From Lachnospiraceae bacterium (lineage in GTDB: Bacteria > Bacillota > Clostridia > Lachnospirales > Lachnospiraceae), in the NCBI GenBank assembly GCA_017624835.1, contig JAGAMG010000039.1:1-64000 (forward strand): DNA of 64,000 nt, in the 5' to 3' direction. The translations under genes and the position numbers were made by a program. The notes below the pieces were generated by a model. The model was not told the origin of the DNA, searched no databases, and worked only from the letters and a program-made list of their open reading frames with translations. Below are positions 8,848 through 17,649 of this stretch, piece by piece; position 1 is the first letter of the stretch; every line of letters begins with the position of its first letter.

Positions 8848-10656
8848 ATGGCACAAATGACACGAAACCAAGCGTTAGAAATATTAAACTTACCTCAGGA
8901 TGCAGGACGGGCGGAGATACGTGGCGCTTATTCCAAGCTTTGTAAAATTTATCATGTAGAAACCCACCCCGAGGAATTTCAGCAGATTCATCAGGCGTAT
9001 AAGATTGCATTGGCGACTCCTGCCGGGGAAGGTTGTGTAACTCCATTTTTCACAATGATGGAGGAAACACAGACTGACCAATTGTTTTTTGGGGGAGAGG
9101 ATGCAATTACAAGGGAAAATTTTACAGGGGAATCGAGTACAGTAGCGGAAGAAGAAATAATAGAAAGAGAATTTAAGGAACCCATGGAGACATCTCCCTA
9201 CGATGATTTATTGGATTCCTTATTAGGGAATACCCTTAATCCCGGAGACTATCAGGAACTGACCCAACTAATTTATTATAAATACTATAATGATTTAGTA
9301 CTGAATGCAGATTCTTCAGAGGATCCCTTACCGGATTTTCTGCCTACCGAGCCTGCGGAGGAGCGATTATTTTTCGATGTGCCCTGGAGGGATTGGAAGC
9401 AGATACATTGGTCAACCTTATTCTGTTGCCCGGAATTTATCCGAAAACAATATGATTATACCTTTCGGGATGAATTGTGTCAGCTGTTGCATCTGACAAG
9501 CCCCATTGATGTGCTTTTTGAACTTGCAGAAAAGCAGGGATGGAAACGCTTATACTACCGGCTTTGTCAATGGGCAGTTAATTATTCGGATAATGATTGC
9601 CATCCCATTACCAATATGGCTTATTCGCAAGAGGAATTTCTGGATATTGTAGAAAAGGAATTGATTCAGTATAAGCAATTTGCTAATTTTCAGAATCATT
9701 TGATATTGCAATGGTTATCCGGTTTGAAGGGAGATTTGTTTTCCAAAGCCTTAAGGGAAAGAATACAGTTTCACAAGGATTTTGAGGAAACCAGGGAAAA
9801 ATGCGCCGAGGATTTCCGCCGGATGATATTGGATTATCCCAAGACCCATTCGCCCTTTTTAAAGGGATATGAAACATTGGATAGTAGAATGGCGTTCTTT
9901 GCAGAGCAATATCTGCAAAGAAAGGATTGGCAAAAAATCATTGTTTGCTCCACCTTTTTTGATATGCTGACTGACTGGATGCGTGGAGATTCTGACATGG
10001 TGCCCTGTGCCTTGATGCCCTACGATGTTTGGAAAATGCTTCGGGTGTGGTTTCAGGATTCCTCCACCTTGGGCAATCATGCGGTGTATTGGCTGGCGCA
10101 TAAGTACTATTTTCCCGAGTATATGAAGCGGCAGCAGGCAGAGATAGCGTGGCAGATTGGCAATGAGGCAGTAAGACATTACAAAAATGTGTTTCCATTG
10201 CCGGAATTTACTCAGGGGAAACTGGATCTTCTGAAAGTTATAGATGGTGCAGTGGAGGTGAAGGATTTGTCAGAGACAGAAGCTCATACAATGCAGAATT
10301 TGTTCCAAAGGGTAAAATTGGGAGCTGCATCCGCGCAACCCTTTCTGACACGAATTACAGATGGTATGATTCATTTCAAATTTCTTCTTTTTGCATCCAA
10401 GCAGGCGACCAATTCTAATTATGGTGATGCCTTTTGTTTCTTGAAGGATGAGGTAATTCTTTATAAGGAACAGGAAAATAGAAAATGCGTACTTACCCAT
10501 CAGGCATTTTATGATGTAATAGCCGGTAAAGTGGATTATATGGCATATCAGTACAGTATGCATGCCGATAATCCCGCATATACTGAAGAATTTTTGCAAT
10601 CAGTCTGCAAAAATCTGTATTATTATAATTGTTATGCCCATCCAATAGCACTTTAA
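8848..10656 (+). CDS. J-domain-like protein with degenerate HPD motif
   Basis: The first 55 residues look like a J domain, helices I-III included (EIRGAYSKLCKIYH, then EEFQQIHQAYKIAL). The catalytic HPD turn reads HVE, so classical stimulation of Hsp70 ATPase is doubtful. The remaining 540 residues have no domain I recognise; they are rich in aromatic and charged residues and look soluble and helical, with no membrane segment or signal peptide. It begins three bases after copA stops and has no ribosome site of its own, so it may be translated by coupling; GTG 8845 and ATG 8857 are alternative starts. It converges on an HscC-like Hsp70 gene 29 bases away. The pairing suggests partnership, which is inference. 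Confidence 0.7.
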   Translation: MAQMTRNQALEILNLPQDAGRAEIRGAYSKLCKIYHVETHPEEFQQIHQAYKIALATPAGEGCVTPFFTMMEETQTDQLFFGGEDAITRENFTGESSTVAEEEIIEREFKEPMETSPYDDLLDSLLGNTLNPGDYQELTQLIYYKYYNDLVLNADSSEDPLPDFLPTEPAEERLFFDVPWRDWKQIHWSTLFCCPEFIRKQYDYTFRDELCQLLHLTSPIDVLFELAEKQGWKRLYYRLCQWAVNYSDNDCHPITNMAYSQEEFLDIVEKELIQYKQFANFQNHLILQWLSGLKGDLFSKALRERIQFHKDFEETREKCAEDFRRMILDYPKTHSPFLKGYETLDSRMAFFAEQYLQRKDWQKIIVCSTFFDMLTDWMRGDSDMVPCALMPYDVWKMLRVWFQDSSTLGNHAVYWLAHKYYFPEYMKRQQAEIAWQIGNEAVRHYKNVFPLPEFTQGKLDLLKVIDGAVEVKDLSETEAHTMQNLFQRVKLGAASAQPFLTRITDGMIHFKFLLFASKQATNSNYGDAFCFLKDEVILYKEQENRKCVLTHQAFYDVIAGKVDYMAYQYSMHADNPAYTEEFLQSVCKNLYYYNCYAHPIAL

Positions 10657-10657
10657 A

Positions 10658-10701
10658 AGAGGAGGAGAGTAGACGTTACCTGCGCCTACTGCTCCTCCTC
10701 T
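10658..10701. terminator. Terminator overlapping the 3' end of the Hsp70 gene
   Basis: AGAGGAGGAG (10658-10667) pairs with CTCCTCCTCT (10692-10701) across a 24-base loop. It lies between two convergent genes, and the right arm lies inside the last Glu codons of the minus-strand gene. Flanking A and T tracts are short, so efficiency is uncertain. Confidence 0.5.
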
Positions 10702-12434
10702 GATTCTTCAAATAAATCCTCCCATTGGAATTCTAACGTATCAAATACTGTTCTTTTTCTTTGGATTTCTGCATTCAGGAAAAATTGTAAAACCCCTCTT
10801 CCTGCCTTACGAATCCGTATAGGAGAGTGAGAGTTGCAAACACACCTGTAATAATCCAATGTCCGTTCCACCGCATCTCGCAGTCCTCCGGTGGTCTGCG
10901 CATAGAGTCTTTCACCCATGGCAAAAATTGCCTTCTGTTCCTCAAGTTCCTTACTGAGGCGCTTCAATCCGTCTATTTTCCCTCTTTGAGCTTCTAGCTG
11001 CTCTTGGGATAAGCGTCTGTAGCCGCTGACAATGGTGGTATTGGCAGTATTTCCGGTGGAGGGATTCATAGCATTTACTTCCAAAATACCATTAATGTCG
11101 TAAGAAAAGGTTACTACAACCTCTTCTTCCCCTTTTTTTGCCTTGGGGATTTCAATGTCCAAAGTTCCGATTTTCAAATTTTTTTCCGGAATATAATGTT
11201 CCCCCTGATATATTTCAAATCGAATGCTTTCCTGATAATCCGTGTGGGCTATGTAGGTTTTCGCCATCCTGCTGGGAAGAATACTATTGCGCTCAATCAA
11301 TATGTCCATTTTTTCCTGGTCGCTGTTATTAAAATGGGTTCCTACACCCAGGGAAAAAGGACATACATCCGTCATCATAATATCCTTGATTTCTTCCTTA
11401 CGTTCTTTTATGCCCGTATAGATACCAAGACCTGTGGCAATCAGATAATCCGGCTCCGTTCCCGCTTTTATGTTTCGCCCAAATAGCTTTCCTAAATAAA
11501 GAGAAACTGTGGGCATGCAGCTGGAACCGCCTGCCAATAGTATCTTGGAAATATCGTCAGGACTGAGTCCGCCGTCCATCAGTGCTTTGGACACCACATC
11601 ACGAATCCTTAGAAATAATCCCTTTCCTGCATGAAATATGTCCTCGGGAGTTAGTTTTTGAGAATAGGTATTCCCTTTCCAGACAAAGCACATTTCTACT
11701 TCCGCTTGAATGGAGAGCGTTTCCTTGCATCTTCGTGCTTCTAATAAAAGTGTGCTCCATTGTACAGGGGTCAGAGCATTTTGCATAATTCCCACTGCAT
11801 TGCAGAAATAGGAGGCGATTGCCTGGTCAAAATCTGTTCCGCCTAAATGATTATCCCCTGCAATGGTATTGATTTCTACGATATTTTCAAAGCAGTCCAC
11901 AAGGGACACATCCAAGGTACCGCCCCCAAAGTCAAATACCAGCAGGTATTCTTCCTCGGTTTTCTCCTGTCTTTCTGCCAAGGCTGCGGCAGAAGGCTCG
12001 TTAATCAGACGCTCGCAGTAGATTCCTGCTAACTCAGCAGCCTGCTTGGTGGCATACCGTTGGTCATTGTTGAAATAGGCTGGCACACTGATAACAGCTT
12101 CCGTTACCTCTTCCTGTAAATATTCCTCAGCCATTTCCTTGATTCTTTTCAAAACCAGTGCAGACAGCTCCTCCGGAGTAAATTCCCGTGTGCCTAAGGA
12201 ATATTTTTTTTCGGTTCCCATGAAGCGTTTAAAAGAGGAGGCGCAACGCTCAGGATGATGCAATTCTTCTTCCTTTGCTGCCTGTCCCACCAGAATATTG
12301 CCATCCCCATCCAATGCCACTACACTGGGTGTCATCAGATTGCCTAAGGCATCAGGTATCAGCTCCACCTTTCCGTTTCTCCAGACTGCCGCCAAACTGT
12401 TGGTTGTCCCCAAATCAATTCCGATTACTGACAT
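10686..12434 (-). CDS. hscC: HscC-like Hsp70 family chaperone
   Basis: This is an ATP-dependent Hsp70 relative of 582 residues, shorter than DnaK (about 610-640) and close to HscC. The nucleotide-binding signatures are intact: GIDLGTTNS near residue 5, DFGGGT at 168-173, and LLAGGSSCMP near 310. A substrate-binding beta domain follows, and the C-terminal lid is short and ends in a Glu-rich tail (EESEEEQ) instead of the DnaK EEVD-like end. It faces the degenerate J-domain gene tail to tail. A housekeeping dnaK with grpE and dnaJ is expected elsewhere, so this is probably a specialised chaperone. No CIRCE heat-shock operator is seen upstream. The name is a family call; the substrate is unknown. 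Confidence 0.88.
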   Translation of the reverse strand: MSVIGIDLGTTNSLAAVWRNGKVELIPDALGNLMTPSVVALDGDGNILVGQAAKEEELHHPERCASSFKRFMGTEKKYSLGTREFTPEELSALVLKRIKEMAEEYLQEEVTEAVISVPAYFNNDQRYATKQAAELAGIYCERLINEPSAAALAERQEKTEEEYLLVFDFGGGTLDVSLVDCFENIVEINTIAGDNHLGGTDFDQAIASYFCNAVGIMQNALTPVQWSTLLLEARRCKETLSIQAEVEMCFVWKGNTYSQKLTPEDIFHAGKGLFLRIRDVVSKALMDGGLSPDDISKILLAGGSSCMPTVSLYLGKLFGRNIKAGTEPDYLIATGLGIYTGIKERKEEIKDIMMTDVCPFSLGVGTHFNNSDQEKMDILIERNSILPSRMAKTYIAHTDYQESIRFEIYQGEHYIPEKNLKIGTLDIEIPKAKKGEEEVVVTFSYDINGILEVNAMNPSTGNTANTTIVSGYRRLSQEQLEAQRGKIDGLKRLSKELEEQKAIFAMGERLYAQTTGGLRDAVERTLDYYRCVCNSHSPIRIRKAGRGVLQFFLNAEIQRKRTVFDTLEFQWEDLFEESEEEQ

Positions 12435-12519
12435 GTTGATATTACCTCGCGTGTTTTCGTTTGTAATTTTGTAAGCTCCGGTCTTGTAGGTATGTTTGCT
12501 TTGCCGGCTACTCGGTATC

Positions 12520-12549
12520 AGTATACTACAGGTGTAAATGAGTTAGCAA
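12520..12549 (-). promoter_or_regulatory. Probable promoter for hscC
   Basis: On the minus strand TTGCTA (12549-12544), an 18-base spacer and TATACT (12525-12520) lie about 85 bases before the start codon. The -10 is strong and the -35 partial. Confidence 0.45.
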
Positions 12550-12571
12550 GGGTTCCTGAGAGAACGGTTTC

Positions 12572-12599
12572 TTGACATTCCTAAAATACATTATATAAT
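12572..12599 (+). promoter_or_regulatory. Promoter for the lipoprotein pair
   Basis: TTGACA (12572-12577) and TATAAT (12594-12599) are both perfect, with a 16-base spacer, about 50 bases before the lipoprotein start at 12652. Confidence 0.72.
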
Positions 12600-12651
12600 T
12601 GAAAAAAACATCAGGTTAATAAAGAAGGTATAGTGGGAAAGAAGGAAAAAG

Positions 12652-13761
12652 ATGGGTTGGAATAAATATATTTGCAAGAGAAGTATAGTTCTTTTTTTAT
12701 TCAGTAGTATATTGCCATTATCCGGTTGTGGACAAAGTGACAATCAATTAGCTGTCACTCAGGATAATTATGTGAATGAGGGGACGGAGTCGAACCTTGT
12801 CAAAGCAGAGGACAAAGAGGAAAGTGGAAAAGTGGATGAGAAGGGGAAGGCATCCGGAGATTTGGATACTTTCAATAGGATTCCCGTAAATACTCAGTCA
12901 GTAGAGGTTTCTTATCTTAGTGAAGATGATATAGAGCCATTACGAGCCATGCATCGTAGTATATCCGATGGAGAACAAGTATTTCTTGCTTATGGAGAAA
13001 CAGATGTTTATACAATGTCTTTAGGTGCAGACACACATACCCCCATGAATCTTGAAAATACGGAAGGACTGACGGTTTGTAATGTTACAACAGATATTTA
13101 CGGCAGAGTGCATCTGCTGATGTCCACGGAAAGCTTTGAGGAATGGTACATCTGGTGCTTGGATGAAGACTATCAGTTGGAAAAGGAAATAGATATTTCG
13201 GAATATGTTGAAACCAAACAGATTCCCATATGGTTTTTGATTGATAAGGATGGTACTTACTATTTTCAATGGATGTTGGATAGAAATGGATTACTTGTGG
13301 ATGCGGATGGAAAATTGCTATATGAAACAACATTGGAATCCTTGGGAATTGGCTGGATATATGAAGTGGCAGTGGGGAAAGATGGAGAATTTTATTTTCT
13401 CTATAGAGGAGAGAAGGATACGCCGGAGTTTGGAGTATTGGACGTAGAAAAAGGTTCTATCCAAAAAGAGGATTCGGGGCTTTCGCTTCCTGCCAATGAA
13501 ACCTATTCGGCAATGTATGCCGGTACGGACACCAATCTTTTGCTGTTTAGTCCCATCAGTGGAATTTGGGCTTATGATGGGGAGAAAGGGATTCTTGAAA
13601 ATCGCGTAACCATTTCTGACATTGGATTTGAAAAGGATATGGAATTTTGGCCACTTAACTTTTTGCCTGACGGCAGACTGCTTTTGTTGGGGCAAAGAAT
13701 ACCGGATGGTTCAACAGAAACCCAAGATTATTTGATGAAATATATTCCCGCCGGAAAATAA
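12652..13761 (+). CDS. Lipoprotein with beta-propeller-like repeats, function unknown
   Basis: The N-terminus is a lipoprotein signal: a charged start, a hydrophobic stretch and lipobox LSGC with Cys26 as the lipidated residue. An acidic, low-complexity linker follows (about 40-80). The rest shows repeated short strands with D-x-D/G turns such as DKDGTYYF, DADGKLLYE and GKDGEFYFLY, which suggests a beta-propeller outside the membrane. I recognise no catalytic motif. The next gene, 60 bases downstream, encodes a solute-binding lipoprotein. Some Clostridia proteins join a propeller and a solute-binding domain in one chain, so these two may be a split version or partners. Confidence 0.75.
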   Translation: MGWNKYICKRSIVLFLFSSILPLSGCGQSDNQLAVTQDNYVNEGTESNLVKAEDKEESGKVDEKGKASGDLDTFNRIPVNTQSVEVSYLSEDDIEPLRAMHRSISDGEQVFLAYGETDVYTMSLGADTHTPMNLENTEGLTVCNVTTDIYGRVHLLMSTESFEEWYIWCLDEDYQLEKEIDISEYVETKQIPIWFLIDKDGTYYFQWMLDRNGLLVDADGKLLYETTLESLGIGWIYEVAVGKDGEFYFLYRGEKDTPEFGVLDVEKGSIQKEDSGLSLPANETYSAMYAGTDTNLLLFSPISGIWAYDGEKGILENRVTISDIGFEKDMEFWPLNFLPDGRLLLLGQRIPDGSTETQDYLMKYIPAGK

Positions 13762-13821
13762 ATGATTGGGAAAATCGAACAGGATATGAGGACTGGGGAT
13801 AGGACGCGAGGGATGGAGTAA

Positions 13822-15150
13822 ATGGAAAGATATCGTTTGAGAAAAAAGATTGTCCTGTGGTTGGTGGTAATTTTAGCTTTTTCCTTTGCTGGATGCAGCA
13901 AACAGGCACAGGAGGCAGAAATCAAAACCTTAACTCTGGCAGTGGTACAAAGTGAAAATACGGTACAGAGTTCTAATTTGGCAAAATGGGTAAATCACTA
14001 CAACGAGACTCATTCGGATGTACAGATTGAGATTGTAAATTATCTGTCTGATCATATGGAATTGGAGGATGCTTTTAATCAGATTAAAATTGAAATAAAT
14101 GCCGGAAAAGGACCGGATATGATTAATTTCGGACGTCAGTATTCCCCCTTGGATGCATCCTGTGGAATGATGGCTGATTTATATCCTTTCCTGCAAAAGG
14201 ATGCTTCCTTTAAACAGCAGGATTTTTTTTACAATATAATGGAAGCCTTTGAGGTTGGGGAAAGTTTATATGTAATTGTGCCCGGTTATGCTATCGACAC
14301 TTATGCTACCACAAACAAGGAGCTTGCAGGATTAGAGCGGATGAATATGAAGCAATTAATTGATGCCTATCAGACGCTGGATGAGGAAAGTATTCTGATT
14401 CCCGGGGAAACGAAAAGTGCTGTTTTTGCCATGTTCTGTTATGGGTGTCTGGAACAGTATATTGATTGGGAGGAGGGAACCTGTGATTTTCAAAGCGAGA
14501 GTTTTCAGGAGCTTTTGGATTTTGCCAATAGTTTTCCTCTTCATTTGAATATAGCGGAAGACTATTCGGCAAAGCAGATTTTTGAAGAGGGCCGGGCGCT
14601 TTTATATCCGGTTTCTGTGGACAGTGCTTATAAACTGACCAGCGCAAGGATGCTTTATGGGGAAACGCCTACTTATATCGGATATCCTTTCGAGTCCGGA
14701 TATGGAAGTATGGCAGCAATTGAGGATATTGCAATCGGCATCAGTGCTGCCAGCCAAAATAAAGAGGAGGCATGGGAATTTATCAGTAGTCTTCTTGGCA
14801 GGGAATTTCAGGATAATGTGGAGGGGCTGCCTCTTCGTATCGCTTCCTTAGAGCAAAGACTGGAGGATGCAATGAAGCCGGAATATGATGCAAAGGGAGA
14901 GAAGGTAGCAAAAGAGTATTTACGTTTTGATGGAGAAGACCCGGTTGGAATTTATGAAATCACTGAGGAGGATGCAGAAAGCTTAAAAGCAATCATTGGC
15001 AAGGTGGAGTTTCCGCAAACGACGGATTATAATCTATATAACATTATTTTGGAAGAAGCAGCCTACTTGTTTAATGAGGATAGGGATGTAGAGGCGGTTT
15101 CGGATACTATTCAGAAGCGGGCAAGTATATATGTTAGTGAAATGAAGTAG
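13822..15150 (+). CDS. Extracellular solute-binding lipoprotein (family 1-like)
   Basis: This 442-residue protein has lipobox FAGC with Cys25 and a mature region typical of family 1 solute-binding proteins: an early TLTLAVVQSE strand, a Trp-x-x-x-Tyr-Asn-Glu helix, GKGPDMINFG near residue 95, and a helical C-terminal half with EEAWEFISSL. Such proteins deliver sugars or oligosaccharides to ABC importers, but no permease or ATPase genes lie beside it, so the partner and ligand are unknown. It could share membrane components encoded elsewhere, or act as a sensor with the preceding propeller-like lipoprotein. Ribosome site GGATGGAG precedes the start, and a hairpin terminator follows the stop. 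Confidence 0.85.
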   Translation: MERYRLRKKIVLWLVVILAFSFAGCSKQAQEAEIKTLTLAVVQSENTVQSSNLAKWVNHYNETHSDVQIEIVNYLSDHMELEDAFNQIKIEINAGKGPDMINFGRQYSPLDASCGMMADLYPFLQKDASFKQQDFFYNIMEAFEVGESLYVIVPGYAIDTYATTNKELAGLERMNMKQLIDAYQTLDEESILIPGETKSAVFAMFCYGCLEQYIDWEEGTCDFQSESFQELLDFANSFPLHLNIAEDYSAKQIFEEGRALLYPVSVDSAYKLTSARMLYGETPTYIGYPFESGYGSMAAIEDIAIGISAASQNKEEAWEFISSLLGREFQDNVEGLPLRIASLEQRLEDAMKPEYDAKGEKVAKEYLRFDGEDPVGIYEITEEDAESLKAIIGKVEFPQTTDYNLYNIILEEAAYLFNEDRDVEAVSDTIQKRASIYVSEMK

Positions 15151-15154
15151 GGGA

Positions 15155-15184
15155 AAGGGTTTCGGCAATGCCGGAGCCTTTTTC
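15155..15184 (+). terminator. Terminator after the solute-binding lipoprotein
   Basis: The left arm AAGGGTTTCGGC pairs imperfectly with GCCGGAGCCTT, followed by a T run (15179-15183). It ends the lipoprotein pair and separates it from the motor-like genes. Confidence 0.72.
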
Positions 15185-15255
15185 AATGCTTTAAATAACA
15201 GATTTTACCAAACAACCCTTTAATTTTTCTTTAAGATTCTTTTAGAATTATTGTT

Positions 15256-15284
15256 TTGTCAGAAAAAATATGTTAATTTATAGG
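15256..15284 (+). promoter_or_regulatory. Probable promoter for the MotA/MotB-like pair
   Basis: TTGTCA (15256-15261), a 17-base spacer and TATAGG (15279-15284) precede the start codon at 15337. The upstream stretch is very AT-rich. Confidence 0.55.
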
Positions 15285-15336
15285 GGAGATTTATCATACA
15301 GAGGAAGCGTGTGATAAGCACGGGAGAGGAGTACGA

Positions 15337-16500
15337 ATGAAAAATAAATTATATTATGTATTGTTTTTGTTTTATGCAGTAATGGTGGCTTTTATCTTGT
15401 ACATAAATGGTGTGTTTAATGGAAATACAGCCTCCATGATGAATTTGATTATTAATGTAGGTTTTCTGGCAATTATCGGTGTGCTGTTTTTGATATCTGC
15501 AATCAGCTTTGGCAGATTGAATCATTGCACTGATGAATTGGTAAATGTAACTATTCGCATGCAGGATGAGTGTAAGGCAGCCGGAGGTAAGAATCTTTGG
15601 TCACAGTATCAGGATCGTAAGGATGTATTTGCGGATGAGGAATTAAATAATGCTTTTGTGAAATACAGACTGCGTATGAAAAATTACAAGACCAAGCGTG
15701 GGTATATGGGTTCCTGCGATATTGATGAGTATATCAATGAGGACTTATTGGACAGAATCGGTATGAGCTATTACAATTCCGGTATTGCCGGCACCATGAC
15801 CGGTCTTGGTATTTTGGGAACCTTCTTGGGATTATCCATGGGTCTTGGTTCCTTTAATGGAGAGGATATTTATACCATTTCGGACAATGTAGGACCTTTA
15901 TTGTCCGGTATGAAGGTGGCATTCCATACCTCTGTTTATGGTATCTTCTTTTCTTTGATTTTTAACTTTGTATATAGAAGTATTATGTCCGATGCTTATG
16001 AGAAACTGGAGAATTTCCAAAATGCATTCCGTCAGTTTGCACAGCCTCAGGTAGCTACTGAGGATGAAAATTCAGCAGCTATGGTAATTTATCAGGCAAG
16101 TATGTCCAATTCCATGAAGCAGATATTGGAGCTTCTAAAGGGAACTGCAAAGGAGCAGACAGCAGGGGTGGAGCATATCGTAAATCAGTTTACGGAGCAA
16201 ATGACCAATACCATGGGCGTGAATTTTCAAAAGCTTGGAAATGCCTTGCGTACTGCCACAGAGGTTCAGAATGTAGCTGCTGATAACAGTAAGGATTTGA
16301 TAGAGGCGGCAACGGCACTGATTGAGGTAAATCGCAATATGCAGGATGTATTGGGCGGTGTATTGGAGAGACAGGAGCATTTTTCCAAGGAACTTGCAGA
16401 GCAGAAGGCTATGCTTACAGCAGCATGTAATGAAATGAGTGATGAAATCAGTAACCAGTTATATGCCTTTGAACAAATGAGGAATTTATATGAAAAGTAG
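15337..16500 (+). CDS. MotA/TolQ/ExbB-family channel protein, ZorA-like
   Basis: This membrane protein should form the pentameric ion channel of a rotary or energy-transducing complex. Predicted membrane segments are near 5-24, 33-57, 149-170 and 191-214. The third holds the family motif TGLGILGTFLGLSMGL, close to the GLLGTFxGL of ZorA. After residue 220 comes a helical cytoplasmic tail of about 165 residues with heptad-like spacing, unlike short ExbB or flagellar MotA tails and like the long ZorA tail. It overlaps the MotB-like gene by 11 bases, so the two are translated together. It has its own promoter and the pair ends in a terminator. No flagellar genes are nearby. Whether it drives defence, envelope work or something else is unknown. 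Confidence 0.85.
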   Translation: MKNKLYYVLFLFYAVMVAFILYINGVFNGNTASMMNLIINVGFLAIIGVLFLISAISFGRLNHCTDELVNVTIRMQDECKAAGGKNLWSQYQDRKDVFADEELNNAFVKYRLRMKNYKTKRGYMGSCDIDEYINEDLLDRIGMSYYNSGIAGTMTGLGILGTFLGLSMGLGSFNGEDIYTISDNVGPLLSGMKVAFHTSVYGIFFSLIFNFVYRSIMSDAYEKLENFQNAFRQFAQPQVATEDENSAAMVIYQASMSNSMKQILELLKGTAKEQTAGVEHIVNQFTEQMTNTMGVNFQKLGNALRTATEVQNVAADNSKDLIEAATALIEVNRNMQDVLGGVLERQEHFSKELAEQKAMLTAACNEMSDEISNQLYAFEQMRNLYEK

Positions 16501-17413
16501 AAAAAGAAACAGGGAGGCTTTTGCAGAGCACAGTTTTTGGCAGTCCTATTCGGATATGATGGCTGCCTTGCTGTTGATTTTTATTCTGATTATTGCCATT
16601 ACCCTTGCCATATACAAACAAAAGACGGTTGATTTGAACCAGACAGAGTTAGAGTTAAATGCTGCTCAGGAGCAATTAGAGCTGGCTGCTATAGATTTGG
16701 AAAATTCCCGAATTGAGATTGAAAAATCCAATCAGGATTTGGCGTTATCTCTGGCTGAATTGCAAAAAGCATATGATCAGGCAGCGTTGACTCAGGACGA
16801 ATTGAATAAAGCATATTTGGAAATTGCAAATGCCCAGAATGAACTGACGGCTACCAAGACAGAGCTACAGAATATTGTAGGTATCCGTACGGATATTATC
16901 GGTGCATTGCAGTCCACCTTTAATAATTCCAGTATGACTGTGGATGCCCAGACCGGCTCCATTACCTTTTCCTCGGATGTGTTGTTCCGTTATAACAGTG
17001 CTACCTTAACTGAGGAAAGTCAGAAGACATTAAAGGAAATAATTCCTATGTATCTGGATGTGCTTTTGCAGGAGCAGTACAGGGCATATATTGCAGAAAT
17101 TATTATTGAAGGACACACGGATACGGATGGTGGTTATCAGAGTAATATGCAGTTGTCCTATAATCGTGCAAATTCTGTTGCAAAATTCTGCTTGAATGAG
17201 AAAAACGGACTTAGTGAAACAGAAATTGAGCAATTACAGACCCTGTTAACCGTAAATGGTCGTTCCTATAGTGAACCCATCTACAAAAAGGATGCGTCAG
17301 GTAATCCTACCCAGGAAATTGACATGGCTTCTTCCAGACGTGTAGAAATTAAATTTCGTCTGAAAGAGGATGAAATGATTGAAAAGATTGCAGGAATTTT
17401 GGCGCGAGAATAA
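16490..17413 (+). CDS. MotB/OmpA-family protein, ZorB-like
   Basis: This is the likely partner of the preceding channel. A short basic cytoplasmic N-terminus leads to one membrane helix (about 23-42) that begins SYSDMMAALLLIF; Asp22 sits where MotB, ZorB and ExbD keep their ion-binding aspartate. Residues 45-128 are a long coiled coil with Leu, Glu and Ala heptads outside the membrane. Residues 150-300 are an OmpA-like peptidoglycan-binding domain with GHTDTDG at 208-214, LSYNRA at 222-227 and a closing RRVEIKF. The anchor is therefore cell-wall peptidoglycan. The coiled coil between membrane and wall domain is longer than I expect for ZorB. No ZorC, ZorD or ZorE homologue is seen downstream. 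Confidence 0.87.
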   Translation: MKSRKRNREAFAEHSFWQSYSDMMAALLLIFILIIAITLAIYKQKTVDLNQTELELNAAQEQLELAAIDLENSRIEIEKSNQDLALSLAELQKAYDQAALTQDELNKAYLEIANAQNELTATKTELQNIVGIRTDIIGALQSTFNNSSMTVDAQTGSITFSSDVLFRYNSATLTEESQKTLKEIIPMYLDVLLQEQYRAYIAEIIIEGHTDTDGGYQSNMQLSYNRANSVAKFCLNEKNGLSETEIEQLQTLLTVNGRSYSEPIYKKDASGNPTQEIDMASSRRVEIKFRLKEDEMIEKIAGILARE

Positions 17414-17440
17414 GAGCGAATTTTATAAGAGATACTAAGG

Positions 17441-17476
17441 TCGGCATGCATTCTAAGGGTGCATGCCGATATTTTC
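17441..17476 (+). terminator. Terminator after the MotB-like gene
   Basis: A perfect 10-pair stem, TCGGCATGCA (17441-17450) with its complement (17460-17469), has a nine-base loop and is followed by TATTTTCT. It closes the two-gene motor unit. Confidence 0.88.
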
Positions 17477-17535
17477 TATTAGTTTTGGAGGAGAAGGATA
17501 GTTGTTTCTTTAAGAGAAAATTTATACTTTATTAA

Positions 17536-17563
17536 TTGATTTTCTTGCTGTAAGTGTTATATT
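17536..17563 (+). promoter_or_regulatory. Possible clpB promoter
   Basis: TTGATT (17536-17541) and TATATT (17558-17563) have a 16-base spacer, about 87 bases before clpB. No CIRCE or CtsR-type heat-shock site is recognised in this leader. Confidence 0.42.
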
Positions 17564-17649
17564 AGTTGTAGAACAAATAAATAACACCGACAATCCGTAA
17601 ATTCCAATGAGGGTTGTTGAAACAGGAGTAAGAATGAGGAGGCTGGCAT

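Noticed and set aside
15337-17413. Flagellar stator MotAB
   Set aside because: No flagellar genes are adjacent, the channel protein has an unusual long C-terminal tail, and the MotB-like protein has a long coiled coil before its wall-binding domain.
17477-17649. CIRCE or CtsR heat-shock operator before clpB
   Set aside because: No TTAGCACTC-type inverted repeat and no AGGTCA heptad pair is present.
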